Position numbers and translations under genes: made by a program. DNA of 64,000 bases from NCBI RefSeq assembly GCF_014698145.1, contig NZ_JACJSM010000003.1, positions 62,001 to 126,000 on the forward strand, given 5' to 3'. Below the pieces are notes generated by a model that was not told where the DNA came from, did not search any database, and saw only the letters and a list, made by a program, of their open reading frames with translations. How positions within the stretch are numbered: the stretch's first letter is position 1; every line of letters starts with the position of its first letter. The DNA comes from Oscillatoria sp. FACHB-1406 (lineage in GTDB: Bacteria; Cyanobacteriota; Cyanobacteriia; Cyanobacteriales; Spirulinaceae). Below are positions 35,908 to 45,125 of the stretch, in pieces.

Positions 35908-36225
35908 CTATAGATATTTTTCTAACGTATTTGCCAAAGTGGTTTTAGGAACAGCCCCAACCACCATATCAACGCGCTGTCCGCCTTTAAAAATCATCAG
36001 CGTTGGAATGCTGCGAATCCCGTACTGGGTAGCTACAGTCGGGTTATCGTCCGTATTCAGTTTCACGACTTTAACGCGACCTTCATATTGCTGAGAAATT
36101 TCGTCAACAACAGGAGCGACCATCCGACAAGGACCGCACCAAGGGGCCCAAAAGTCAACTAAAACGGGTACATCGCTTTCTAGAACGTCTTCTTTAAAAC
36201 TTGCATCTGTAACGCTAGCTGCCAT
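35908..36225 (-). CDS. trxA: Thioredoxin (m-type)
   Basis: A 105-residue thioredoxin, a general disulfide reductase that in cyanobacteria receives electrons from ferredoxin and activates Calvin-cycle enzymes. The active site WCGPC is at 29-33, and the family strand [14 protein letters not shown] with cis-Pro follows. Length and start are standard for TrxA. A perfect terminator follows. Confidence 0.96.
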   Translation of the reverse strand: MAASVTDASFKEDVLESDVPVLVDFWAPWCGPCRMVAPVVDEISQQYEGRVKVVKLNTDDNPTVATQYGIRSIPTLMIFKGGQRVDMVVGAVPKTTLANTLEKYL

Positions 36226-36299
36226 ATTTAATGAATCCTTACCTACTATTGTCCGAACTTATTGATGGAATTCTACCATAGCAAAAAGGCGCTCCCCTT

Positions 36300-36316
36300 T
36301 TGTAGTTAAGCTACAA
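36300..36316. promoter_or_regulatory. Palindrome upstream of trxA
   Basis: TTGTAG-TTAAG-CTACAA is a perfect 6-5-6 palindrome 75 bp before the trxA start. Position and form suit a dimeric regulator, but it matches no site I can name with certainty. Confidence 0.35.
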
Positions 36317-36352
36317 TCGGACATATTTAAAGTTGCTATTGCCTCAATAAGG

Positions 36353-36379
36353 AACCGCCCGAGCGAAGTCGGGCGGGTT
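36353..36379. terminator. GC-rich hairpin behind a secreted protein gene
   Basis: AACCGCCCGA and TCGGGCGGGTT form a strong stem with loop GCGAAG, about 95 bp after the stop of the minus-strand secreted protein. The T-run after it is weak (TTCCTTATT), so termination is likely but not certain. Confidence 0.5.
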
Positions 36380-36473
36380 GTGGTGTGAGGAGTGAACGGA
36401 AACGTTTGTCTCCGCTTCTTCTATTGTAAGGGACTCCTCTAGATTTCGCATTTTTTCTGTGAAAGGAAAGTTA

Positions 36474-37178
36474 TTATGACCGATTGAGGATGCGACGGTC
36501 CAGCTTTTCAGCAAAATTACGCACCGCTAATGACTCTCCATCTTTAGCATAAAACACAGCAGCGACGGCTCCCACCTCGTCGCGACGGAACGGTATTAAA
36601 TCGACGCGGAAGCTCTGACCTTGAAGCTTAAGTTCTAGCGTTACGCCCGTCGAGGCATTCGCGAGATTATTTTGCTCGGGCAGCACGGCTAAGTTACTGA
36701 TTTCCAGGTCGCCGAGCGGAAAGGAGGCGAGCTTTTGCTGAATTGTTGCTAAAACCAGCTTTCGGACTTCAGGATTTTCAAGTTTTTTGAGGTTGGCATC
36801 GAATTCAGCTTGGGCGGTTGGAGTTTCAAGTTTGCTGGTGAACCCCATGACGATTTGAAAGTCCCTCGGGTTGACGAAAACCGCGAGGTTGTCGGGATTG
36901 AGATCTGCACCCCCCAGTTGTTGGCTAATGGCGCGCATTTGAGTGGCTAGTTGCGCGCGGAGGGCAGGCGGGAGTTCGGTAAAATTGTCAGGAACATCCT
37001 CTTCCATTAAGGTTAAGCTACTCGCCGTATTTTCACTCGCAAGCAGTTGGACTCGAGTGGCGGGCGCAACTTCCGCATGGACGGATTGCGCTAGTGACAG
37101 CGAGGAGAACAGGCTACTACTCAAAAGGCAAGCCGTTAAGAAGGAGAAAGAACGAGGGAGCAAAAGCTGTATTTTCAT
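36474..37178 (-). CDS. Secreted hypothetical protein
   Basis: A 234-residue exported protein of unknown function. The ATG at 37178 begins MKIQLLLPRSFSFLTACLL, a typical signal peptide ending near AQS at residue 32; an in-frame start 24 codons upstream gives a poorer signal. The mature part is hydrophilic, with LPPALRAQLATQMRAISQQLG and LEISNLAVLPEQNNL as its more distinctive parts. There are no Cys and no recognised domain. It is separated from the TrkH-type gene by 168 bp. Confidence 0.65.
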   Translation of the reverse strand: MKIQLLLPRSFSFLTACLLSSSLFSSLSLAQSVHAEVAPATRVQLLASENTASSLTLMEEDVPDNFTELPPALRAQLATQMRAISQQLGGADLNPDNLAVFVNPRDFQIVMGFTSKLETPTAQAEFDANLKKLENPEVRKLVLATIQQKLASFPLGDLEISNLAVLPEQNNLANASTGVTLELKLQGQSFRVDLIPFRRDEVGAVAAVFYAKDGESLAVRNFAEKLDRRILNRS

Positions 37179-37346
37179 AACATTCGGATGAGTTGATGTG
37201 CGGAGTGAACCGAGAAGAAGGAGCAAGCGCTCGTACCTCGTCGATTGCATTTAATGACTTTATTAGAGGCGGAAGGATTTTAGCTCTACCGTCTGGGATA
37301 GTAGAAGGAATTTACTGTGCTGTGGTTCCCCCTCCTTCTTTTTGTT

Positions 37347-38687
37347 CTAGCCGACTAAAAGATTTTCTTCCGGATAGCGCAGCATTGTCGGACGCGGATC
37401 GCCTAAAATTGCAGACATTAGTAGCAATATGCCAACTCTGCCGACATACATTACACCTACTAAGGTCAGTTTTGCTCCAGCCGACAGCGCTGCGGTAATT
37501 CCTGTTGAGAGTCCAACCGTTCCAAAAGCAGAAACGACTTCAAAAAAGAGTTGCACGAACTCAAATTTATCTTCGGGTTCGGATAAAGATAGGGAAATTG
37601 TAGCGAGGACAATGACGACTGCCGAGCCAAAAACGACAGAAATTGCTTTTAAGATCAGCAGGTTCGGAACAGTACGACCATAAATTGTGACTTCATCTTT
37701 CCCTTGAAGGATTGAAGAAGTACAGTTGCCGATAATCCTAAATGTTGTGGTTTTAATGCCGCCGCCCGTACCGCTTGGACTCGCACCGATAAACATTAAC
37801 GCGATCGTGATAAAGAGTCCGGCATAAGTCATCTTTCCGATATCAATCGTATTAAATCCCGCCGTTCTGCTGGTTACGGATTGAAACCAGGCTGCCATAA
37901 TCTTGTCGAAGTTACTCAGGGGTTGGAGCGTTTCTGGGTTTTTCAATTCTGTAAAGAAAATCAGAATCGTTCCGACAATTAATAATAAGATGGTCGTACT
38001 CGTCGCAACTTTAAAGTTTAGAGAAAAAATATATTTTGCTTTCTTGCGTTTAAAAAAGGTGACTAACCAAACATAAAATTCAATAATAACCTGGTAGCCT
38101 ATGCCGCCAAATATAATTAGTCCTGTAATTGTTAGGTTCACAATTACAGACGACCGATATTGAACTAAGTTATCGGACAATAAACCGAATCCGGCGTTAT
38201 TCCAAGCACTAACGCTGTGAAATACGGACATCCACAATCCCTGATAAAAACCAAAATCTTTGACAAAAACGGTCATCAATAAGAAGATGCCAGTAAGTTC
38301 AAAGAGGAGGGTTGTGGCAATAACCGAGCGGATAATATTTCGACTGCCTTGAAGTAAGGGGCGATCGAAGGAATCTTGGATGGCAAGTTTATGTCTTAAG
38401 TCGAATTTACGACCGATCAGTAAAATTAAGAAGGTGGTCGTTGTCATGTATCCTAAACCGCCGATTTGAGCGAGTAGGGCAATAAATAATTGTCCCCAAA
38501 AGGAAAAATCTTTTCCCGTATCGACGACTGCTAATCCGGTGACGCAAACGGCAGAAGTTGAGGTAAATAAGGCGACGATTGGATCGTTCCATTCTCCCGT
38601 GCTGGTGGAAAAAGGCATCATTAACAGCAGCGCGCCTGTAAAAATGACCGCAATAAAACCCAAGCAAATTGTACGAGAGAGCGTCAT
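37347..38687 (-). CDS. TrkH/KtrB-type potassium (or sodium) transporter subunit
   Basis: A 446-residue membrane protein with four M-P-M repeats. The pore-loop signatures are AVCVTGL, SAWNNAGFG, SRTAGFNT and GTVGLSTG; the Gly residues that form the selectivity filter are present in all four. Size and filter match KtrB of the Na+-dependent K+ uptake system Ktr described in Synechocystis. No KtrA-type RCK subunit is adjacent. ATG 38687 is chosen because GGAG lies about 10 bases in front; the in-frame TTG at 38702 would overlap it. Confidence 0.9.
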   Translation of the reverse strand: MTLSRTICLGFIAVIFTGALLLMMPFSTSTGEWNDPIVALFTSTSAVCVTGLAVVDTGKDFSFWGQLFIALLAQIGGLGYMTTTTFLILLIGRKFDLRHKLAIQDSFDRPLLQGSRNIIRSVIATTLLFELTGIFLLMTVFVKDFGFYQGLWMSVFHSVSAWNNAGFGLLSDNLVQYRSSVIVNLTITGLIIFGGIGYQVIIEFYVWLVTFFKRKKAKYIFSLNFKVATSTTILLLIVGTILIFFTELKNPETLQPLSNFDKIMAAWFQSVTSRTAGFNTIDIGKMTYAGLFITIALMFIGASPSGTGGGIKTTTFRIIGNCTSSILQGKDEVTIYGRTVPNLLILKAISVVFGSAVVIVLATISLSLSEPEDKFEFVQLFFEVVSAFGTVGLSTGITAALSAGAKLTLVGVMYVGRVGILLLMSAILGDPRPTMLRYPEENLLVG

Positions 38688-38883
38688 GTCGCTTGGCTCC
38701 AATTCGTAATTGTTAATTCGTAATTTGTAATTAATACCCCCTGAATAAATTCAGGAGATTGGAATACAATGGTACGCATTTATGTATTTTCCATAACTGA
38801 AGTTAGTTGCTCTGAAACTCGAATGAATTAATTGTTAATTTTGTCCGTAATGCCGAATTAATCTATTTAATTAAATTCCGATA

Positions 38884-38923
38884 AAAAAACCTACGCATTC
38901 TAAATCTTTTGCGTAGGTTTTTT
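38884..38923. terminator. Bidirectional terminator behind rpsA
   Basis: AAAAAACCTACGC and GCGTAGGTTTTTT are perfect 13-bp arms around a 14-base loop, giving a stem with T-runs on both strands. It ends the rpsA transcript on the minus strand. The 307-bp gap in which it lies (38688-38994) also holds the ktrB-type promoter, and no gene. Confidence 0.85.
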
Positions 38924-38994
38924 AAGAGATTAGCACTCAATCGATGCTTTTGTTGTTCGCGATCGCGAGTTAAGGGGCTAATCCCCTATTGACG

Positions 38995-39984
38995 TTATTC
39001 GTCTTCCGCCGTTGCATCGGGAATATCTTCCACTTCTTCTTCGGCGGTTTCAGAGAATCCGACCGGCTCAGCTTCGCCCTGCGCCTGTTGCAGGAGCTTT
39101 TGGCGATAGCGTTCTGCCATCTCTTCGGCTCTATCAAAAACCGTCGCCCGATTTTTAAGCATATCGCCAGCTTCAGGTTCGAGTTGCTTGGTAGACAGCG
39201 AAATCCGACCTCGTTCTGCGTCGAGATCGATAATCATCACCTTCAGTTCGTCGTTAACATTAAAGACGCTGTGAGGCGTATCGATATGATCGTGGGAAAT
39301 TTCAGAGATGTGAAGCAATCCGCTCACGCCGCCAATATCGATGAATGCGCCGTAGGGTTTGATTCCTCGAACCATCCCGGTGACGACTTCGCCGACTTGC
39401 AGTCCATTCATCTTGCGCTCGACTAAGGCGCGACGATGGCTCAAAACGAGGCGGTTGCGATCTTCGTCTACTTCCAGGAATTTCAGCGGCAAATCTTGAC
39501 CGACTAAATCTTCTTTCGCCTGACGGGTGCTGATATGGGAACCGGGGATAAAACCTCGTAATCCTTCGATCCGAACTAGCGCGCCGCCTCGGTTGGTAGC
39601 AAAGACGTTAGAACGCACCGTTGCATCTTCAGCCTGCAACTGACGAACTCTTTCCCAGGCCCGCAGATATTCGATGCGGCGGATAGAGAGCGTTAACTGT
39701 CCGTCTTCATTTTCGTCGGTCAGAATGAAAAATTCCCGCGTTTCTCCGGCTTGCAATACCTCGCTGGGATCGTCCACTCGGTTGATGGACATTTCTTGAA
39801 TGGGGATGTAAGCAGCGGTTTTAGCGCCGATATCAATCAAGGCCCCTCGGGGTTCCATATTGAAAACGGTTCCCGGTACAATATCTCCCGGACTGAAATG
39901 ATAGTCGTATTTATCTAGGAGTGCGGCGAAATCTTCGTGAGTAAAGCCAATGTTTCTAGTAGCGGTGGTGTTCTGACCGATCAT
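38995..39984 (-). CDS. rpsA: 30S ribosomal protein S1 (three S1 domains)
   Basis: A 329-residue S1 protein of the cyanobacterial and chloroplast size, with three S1 RNA-binding domains instead of six: about 30-100 (GDIVPGTVFNMEPRGALIDIG), 115-182 and 197-267 (GEVVTGMVRGIKPYGAFIDIG). The C-terminal 50 residues are acidic. It docks on the ribosome and helps mRNA binding where Shine-Dalgarno sites are weak. It follows nrdR, in an order seen in other cyanobacteria. Confidence 0.95.
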   Translation of the reverse strand: MIGQNTTATRNIGFTHEDFAALLDKYDYHFSPGDIVPGTVFNMEPRGALIDIGAKTAAYIPIQEMSINRVDDPSEVLQAGETREFFILTDENEDGQLTLSIRRIEYLRAWERVRQLQAEDATVRSNVFATNRGGALVRIEGLRGFIPGSHISTRQAKEDLVGQDLPLKFLEVDEDRNRLVLSHRRALVERKMNGLQVGEVVTGMVRGIKPYGAFIDIGGVSGLLHISEISHDHIDTPHSVFNVNDELKVMIIDLDAERGRISLSTKQLEPEAGDMLKNRATVFDRAEEMAERYRQKLLQQAQGEAEPVGFSETAEEEVEDIPDATAEDE

Positions 39985-40183
39985 GTGCGATAAATTTCCT
40001 ATGTTTTATCTCCTTACTGAAGTTCTATAAGTTTAGGCTCACTGACCGGGTGTTCGAGCCAAGCGCAGTATCCCCATTTATAGAAAGCTTTCCCATTATA
40101 CACGCTGGAGGAAAAGTCCACGATCGATTTAGCGGCTTGCCGGGAGGGGACAGGTCGCTGGGGAAGGGGCGCGCGATCGCGAC

Positions 40184-40738
40184 CTAAAAGCCGATGGAGG
40201 AAGAAGGAATCGGCGAGGTTAGCGGTTCCGAGGCAAGCGATTCGGCGACAGGAGCATACCAATTACCGCTCATTTCAGCGCGATCGAGGCGATTTTGCAA
40301 CTCTTCGAGGGTCTCGATAAAGTCTTTGATGCTCTGAAACTGCCGATAGACGGAGGCAAAGCGCACGTAGGCGACTTCGCTCCTACCGCGCAGCGCTTCA
40401 AGGACTAACTCGCCAATTTCTTGGGTCATTACTTCTCGTCCGACTTGCTGTTGGAGTTGAACCTCAATTTCGTCTACCAAGCTTTCGATCTGTTGGTGGG
40501 AGATTCCGGTTTTTTCGCAGGCCCGGACGATTCCTCGCAAGAGTTTGGAGCGATCGAAGGACTCCCGGCGATTGTCCCGTTTGATGACGGTAATGGGAAC
40601 AAATTCAATGCGTTCGTAAGTTGTAAACCGATGCTTGCACTGCAAACATTCCCTGCGCCGTCGAATGCTCTGTCCGCCCTCAGTGGGGCGCGATTCTAGG
40701 ACTCGGCTTTCCTTATGCTGGCATGAAGGACACTGCAT
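40184..40738 (-). CDS. nrdR: Transcriptional repressor NrdR
   Basis: A 184-residue repressor of ribonucleotide reductase genes. An N-terminal zinc ribbon with Cys3, Cys6, Cys31 and Cys34 is followed by the ATP-cone (about 49-136: [32 protein letters not shown]), which senses ATP and dATP. The C-terminal 40 residues are a low-similarity tail. It lies between psbT and rpsA on the same strand. Confidence 0.95.
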   Translation of the reverse strand: MQCPSCQHKESRVLESRPTEGGQSIRRRRECLQCKHRFTTYERIEFVPITVIKRDNRRESFDRSKLLRGIVRACEKTGISHQQIESLVDEIEVQLQQQVGREVMTQEIGELVLEALRGRSEVAYVRFASVYRQFQSIKDFIETLEELQNRLDRAEMSGNWYAPVAESLASEPLTSPIPSSSIGF

Positions 40739-40920
40739 GATAGTTCTTTGGCGAAGGCCCGGTTAGACGAGGGAGTAGCCTCGCTACAAAACAGCCTGAA
40801 AATCGAAAAGAAGCTCGAGCCGTTTTTGGGGCGCTTCTCGTGGAGAGAAAGCAAGCCCAAAAGACGACTCAGGCTTTTATTAAAGGCTTTAAATTAACGT
40901 TTTCGAGCTAAATTAAAGTT

Positions 40921-41019
40921 TTATTTTTTCTCGATGCGGGGGGGTTCGCGGAAGGCGATCGCAAAAAATAGCACGCCTAAAGCGCCAGCGATAACTAAAA
41001 TGTAAGCAACACTTTCCAT
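40921..41019 (-). CDS. psbT: Photosystem II reaction centre protein T
   Basis: A 32-residue thylakoid membrane subunit at the dimer interface of photosystem II. It begins MESVAYILVIAGALGVLFF with one transmembrane helix and ends REPPRIEKK, matching PsbT throughout. It lies 300 bp after psbB on the same strand, behind a strong hairpin. The 181 bp between it and nrdR hold no gene. Confidence 0.95.
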   Translation of the reverse strand: MESVAYILVIAGALGVLFFAIAFREPPRIEKK

Positions 41020-41216
41020 GTTTTAATTCCCTAATACTTTAATACTCTCTCTTCAAATTTTCCCGACGCACTTGGCTTAGCAACCGAGCGCCGGATAGGC
41101 TAGCCTCACGACTCAATTTGATTATACAGCAGTTTTGAGTGCGGCCTCGCTCCCAAACCGTTCTGACAGAATCAAAAATTAACATAAAGAAGCGATCGCT
41201 AAACTTCTACCCCCAC

Positions 41217-41277
41217 AAAAAAGCCTTCGGACAAGGCAGAAGCAGCCGTTACAGCATCCCCTACTCATCCGAAGGCT
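41217..41277 (-). terminator. Terminator hairpin between psbB and psbT
   Basis: On the minus strand a perfect 10-bp stem AGCCTTCGGA/TCCGAAGGCT with a 36-base loop is followed by six Ts. It lies 42 bp behind the psbB stop, so most psbB transcripts should end here, with psbT made by read-through or its own promoter. Confidence 0.7.
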
Positions 41278-41319
41278 AGATTATCCACGAACGGGTAATC
41301 TCTTTAAAGTCAAGCCAGC

Positions 41320-42843
41320 TTAAGCTTTGACGCGAGTGGTTTTGTCGCCGAGTTTAGCAAACAAACCCCATTCCACTTGTTCGTCGAGATCTTCAGGAAC
41401 CCCAGCAAATACATCGCGGAAGAGGGTGCGCGTGCCGTGCCAGATATGTCCGAAGAAGAACAGCAGTGCAAAAACTGCGTGTCCGAAGGTGAACCAACCG
41501 CGAGGCGAGGTGCGGAATACCCCGTCAGCATTGGTGGTTGCGGTGTCGAACTCAAAGGGTTCGCCGAGTTGAGCTTGACGGGCGAATTTCTTCACCGTCG
41601 GCGCATCTTTAAAGGTTTGACCGTCTAATGCGCCACCGTAGAAGCTTACGGTTACGCCAGTTTGCTCGATACTGTATTTCGATTCAGCGCGTCGGAAGGG
41701 AATATCAGCGCGCACGACTCCTTCAGCATCGGTCATAACGACGGGGAAGGTTTCAAAGAAGTTGGGGATTCGACGGACGGTTAATTCGCGACCTTCTTTG
41801 TCTTTGAAAACCGGGTGTCCTTCCCAACCTTGAGGAATACCGTCGCCGTTAATCATCGGACCGACGCGGAATAAACCACCTTTGGCAGGGCTGTTACCCA
41901 CGTAGTCGTAGAAAGCGAGTTTATCGGGAATATTCGACCAAGCTTGCGATGGCGTGCTGCCCGAAGCGATATCGGCTCGGACGCGACGCTGAATCTCTTG
42001 CTGGTAGTAGCCTTGATCCCACTGATAGCGGGTGGGGCCGAATAATTCAACGGGGGTGGCAGCGTTACCGTACCACATCGTGCCAGCGACAACGAAAGCT
42101 GCAAAGAAGACAGCCGCGATACTGCTAGCGAGAACGGTTTCAATATTCCCCATCCGCAGCGCGCGATACAGCCGTTCGGGAGGACGAACGGTGAGGTGGA
42201 ATAAACCGGCGATAATGCCGACGATTCCGGCGGCGATGTGGTGCGCGACGATACCGCCCGGATTAAAGGGGTTAAACCCATCCGGGCCCCAAGCGGGCGC
42301 AACGGCTTCGACGTGACCGGTTAGCCCGTAAGCATCTGAAACCCACATCCCAGGTCCCCAAAGACCGGTGAGGTGGAAGGCTCCAAAGCCGAAACAGAGA
42401 AGACCGGATAAGAACAGGTGAATCCCAAACATTTTGGGCAGGTCGAGGGCGGGTTCGCCCGTGCGGGGGTCTCTGAAGAGCTCTAAATCCCAGTAAACCC
42501 AGTGCCAAACCGAGGCTAAGAATAAAAGACCGGCGAGGACGATATGGGCGATGGCAACGCCTTCAAATGACCAGTAACCCGGGTTGTTGTAAGGTTCGCC
42601 AGTGACGTTCCAACCGTTCCAAGAAGAGGTTACTCCCAAGCGAGCCATGAAGGGAAGAACGAACATCCCTTGCCGCCACATGGGATTGAGTACGGAATCG
42701 CTAGGGTTGAAGATTGCGAGTTCGTAAAGAGCCATCGAACCCGCCCAACCCGCAACGAGGCCGGTATGCATTAAGTGGACTGAAATCAGGCGACCTGGGT
42801 CATTCAGGACGACTGTATGGACTCTGTACCAAGGTAGTCCCAT
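41320..42843 (-). CDS. psbB: Photosystem II CP47 chlorophyll apoprotein
   Basis: A 507-residue inner antenna protein of photosystem II with six transmembrane helices and a long lumenal loop between helices five and six. It begins [19 protein letters not shown] and matches CP47 along its whole length, including the chlorophyll-binding His positions (e.g. [32 protein letters not shown]). The start is preceded by AGGAGG at 10 bases. Length is standard. Confidence 0.98.
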   Translation of the reverse strand: MGLPWYRVHTVVLNDPGRLISVHLMHTGLVAGWAGSMALYELAIFNPSDSVLNPMWRQGMFVLPFMARLGVTSSWNGWNVTGEPYNNPGYWSFEGVAIAHIVLAGLLFLASVWHWVYWDLELFRDPRTGEPALDLPKMFGIHLFLSGLLCFGFGAFHLTGLWGPGMWVSDAYGLTGHVEAVAPAWGPDGFNPFNPGGIVAHHIAAGIVGIIAGLFHLTVRPPERLYRALRMGNIETVLASSIAAVFFAAFVVAGTMWYGNAATPVELFGPTRYQWDQGYYQQEIQRRVRADIASGSTPSQAWSNIPDKLAFYDYVGNSPAKGGLFRVGPMINGDGIPQGWEGHPVFKDKEGRELTVRRIPNFFETFPVVMTDAEGVVRADIPFRRAESKYSIEQTGVTVSFYGGALDGQTFKDAPTVKKFARQAQLGEPFEFDTATTNADGVFRTSPRGWFTFGHAVFALLFFFGHIWHGTRTLFRDVFAGVPEDLDEQVEWGLFAKLGDKTTRVKA

Positions 42844-43191
42844 CGACTACGCTCCTCCTATCGAGAATTAATTTTTTACTAGGCGTTTTTTTTATCGCTC
42901 GGCTTGACTCTATCGCTCGCGCTCCGGGGATTTCCCGATGGAGTCGGCTCGAGCTTGCCCGAGTCGAGGATACTTTCAAACGATTAGATATTGAAGAAGT
43001 TTGACGATTCTCGCGGCTTAATGCCGGAGAATTGTGCTTCTGTTGAATTCCGCAACTTATCGAAGATAAGTCGATCGCGTTTCTTGCTTGGTTTATCCTA
43101 CCACAAGCAAGCTCGACCTGAAGATCGCGTTTGATTCCCTTTGTGGCGGGAGTTGGGAGGGCGATTTTGGCTCGATCGCTCCCTTAACTTT
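42844..43191. promoter_or_regulatory. psbB upstream region
   Basis: 348 bp before psbB hold its promoter and 5' leader on the minus strand, with the AGGAGG ribosome binding site at about 42854-42859. I see no separate gene. The stretch contains several GAG/CTC-rich inverted pieces, but no single clear operator. Confidence 0.55.
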
Positions 43192-43503
43192 TTACAGCGC
43201 GGGGGGACGAACGAGGGTTTCGGAACCGGCGATGCGAGCGATCGCGGCTTCAGCCACAATCAAGCGCTTGAGGACGACTTGACCGAAGGTATTTTCAGCC
43301 GCGCCGCCGAGGGGCGGTTTGACCTCGAGCATGAGAATGTTATCTTCAACTTGATACAGCCAAAGCGTTTCGCCTTGTTCGACAATGCCGACGTTGAGTT
43401 TCTGAATTTCCGGTCTGCGCCGCCAAACGCTTTCGTTCCAGAGTCCGCCGAATTCCCAGACTCGACCGACCGTCCAGCCATCGGATAAGAAAAAATATTT
43501 CAC
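43192..43503 (-). CDS. Conserved hypothetical protein
   Basis: A soluble protein of about 103 residues with start GTG at 43503 (VKYFFLSDGWTVGRVWEFGG...). Beyond that codon the frame continues to an ATG at 43620, but the extra part is low quality and overlaps the phosphate permease start. It carries WRRRPEIQKLNVGIVEQG and ENTFGQVVLKRLIVAEAA. Similar short proteins are known in cyanobacteria without function. It lies between psbB and the divergent permease. Confidence 0.65.
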   Translation of the reverse strand: MKYFFLSDGWTVGRVWEFGGLWNESVWRRRPEIQKLNVGIVEQGETLWLYQVEDNILMLEVKPPLGGAAENTFGQVVLKRLIVAEAAIARIAGSETLVRPPAL

Positions 43504-43605
43504 TCGAGTTGTTGGATCGATGTTAGTTTGAATGGATTCGCTCGCTCGTTGCTGTATTTTTGTTCTGTTTGCCGTTTGCGTCCCTGTTGCGAATCCCTGA
43601 ATATT

Positions 43606-44859
43606 ATGCCTGAGTTTCAATTAATTTTCGTCTCGATTTTGGCGCTCTTTGTAGCTTGGAATTTAGGAGCGAATGATGTTGCCAACTCGATGGGGACTTC
43701 GGTGGGGTCGAAGGCGCTGACGCTGCGGCAAGCGCTGACGCTGGCGGGGATTCTGGAGTTAACGGGCGCGATCGCGTTTGGGCAGGCGGTTTCGTCGGCT
43801 TTAGCGACAGAAATTGTCAATCCGGCGCTGTTTGAGGATTCCCCCCAAACGCTGTTGCTGGGGATGGTAGCGGTGATGATCTCCTGTGGAATTTGGTTGC
43901 AGGTGGCGACGCTACTGGGCTTGCCGGTGGCTTCGTCTCATGCGGTGGTTGGCGCGATCGCGGGGTTTAGTTGGGTGGCTGCCGGCCCGGGGGCAGTCCA
44001 TTGGGGCGAGTTGGGACAAATTGCCTTGGGTTGGCTGCTGACTCCGATCGCAAGCGGTGCGGTGGCAGCATTGTTTTACGCGATCGCTCGCCGCTGGATT
44101 CTCGAGAGCGATCGCCCCCTCATTCAACTTCAAGAGTGGATTCCTTGGTTGAGTGCAATTTTATTTGCGATTTTTGGGGTCATTGTTTTTCCGACTCTCT
44201 TGACAAAAGCACCATTTTCTGAAATTGCTCTCCCGTCGCATTCCTTAGCTTTAGGCTTAGGAGGGATAGCGGCGGTGAGTTTTGCGGCGTTTAACTGGCG
44301 CGGGCTGCGTAAAGCAGCGGCAACCGGCGCAGAATCGGGAGAGGGAAACATCTTGGAAAAATCGTTTGGACGCTTTCAGGTGATGAGCGCTTGCTTTGTG
44401 GCCTTTGCCCACGGTTCTAACGATGTGGGAAATGCGATCGCGCCCCTAGCGGCGATCGCGTACATCTTACAAACGCAATCCGTCCCTCACCCGCCTCTTT
44501 CCATACCCTTATGGATTTTAGTTTTAGGCGGAATGGGTTTGGTGGCGGGTTTAGCCGTCCAAGGGAAGTCGGTGATCGCAACTGTGGGCGAACAAATTAT
44601 CGCCCTGCAACCCAGCAGCGGCTTTTGTGCGGAACTAGCCACCGCAACCATTATTTTGCTGGCTTCGCGTTCGGCTTTACCCGTTTCCACCTCTCATGCC
44701 TTAGTCGGTGCGGTTGTGGGGATTGGCTTGCTGCGCGATCGCAAATCGGTACGTTTTTCGACCTTAAAATCGATCGCGCTGGCTTGGGCAATCACCTTGC
44801 CCGTTGCTGTAGGATTGAGCGCGATCGGCTTTATCGGACTGCGTGGGTTATTTTTATAA
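43606..44859 (+). CDS. Inorganic phosphate transporter, PiT family
   Basis: A 417-residue membrane transporter for metal-phosphate complexes. Both halves carry the PiT signature: WNLGANDVANSMGTSVGSKAL near the start and FAHGSNDVGNAIAPLAAI in the second half, with about ten membrane helices. ATG 43606 begins MPEFQLIF at the first helix; the frame stays open to 43528, but this overlaps the opposite gene. Confidence 0.92.
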   Translation: MPEFQLIFVSILALFVAWNLGANDVANSMGTSVGSKALTLRQALTLAGILELTGAIAFGQAVSSALATEIVNPALFEDSPQTLLLGMVAVMISCGIWLQVATLLGLPVASSHAVVGAIAGFSWVAAGPGAVHWGELGQIALGWLLTPIASGAVAALFYAIARRWILESDRPLIQLQEWIPWLSAILFAIFGVIVFPTLLTKAPFSEIALPSHSLALGLGGIAAVSFAAFNWRGLRKAAATGAESGEGNILEKSFGRFQVMSACFVAFAHGSNDVGNAIAPLAAIAYILQTQSVPHPPLSIPLWILVLGGMGLVAGLAVQGKSVIATVGEQIIALQPSSGFCAELATATIILLASRSALPVSTSHALVGAVVGIGLLRDRKSVRFSTLKSIALAWAITLPVAVGLSAIGFIGLRGLFL

Positions 44860-45125
44860 GCGATCGGCGTTGGCGATCGCGATAAAAGAGCGAACAAAGA
44901 TTGTATGCTTTCAGCAGAGAACCCGGAAACCTCGAAGCATCTCCAAACGCGATTCGAGATTGTGTCTGATGGAATTCCTTAGCGCGATCTTAGAAGTACA
45001 CCTTTCTTAAACAGGAAATTGACACATCCTACCCAACTCAGTTAGTAAAATTCCACGGATACTCCTAAAGAAAGTCGCACGGGAGTTAAGGCTTCGGTTA
45101 ACTGGCAATCCTAAGTAGTAAGGCA

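Noticed and set aside
40014-40262. Minus-strand frame overlapping the end of nrdR
   Set aside because: It overlaps the well-supported nrdR in another frame and has no family resemblance.
43528-43605. Upstream start of the phosphate permease
   Set aside because: The extra 26 residues have no membrane character and overlap the opposite hypothetical gene; MPEFQLIF at 43606 fits the family.
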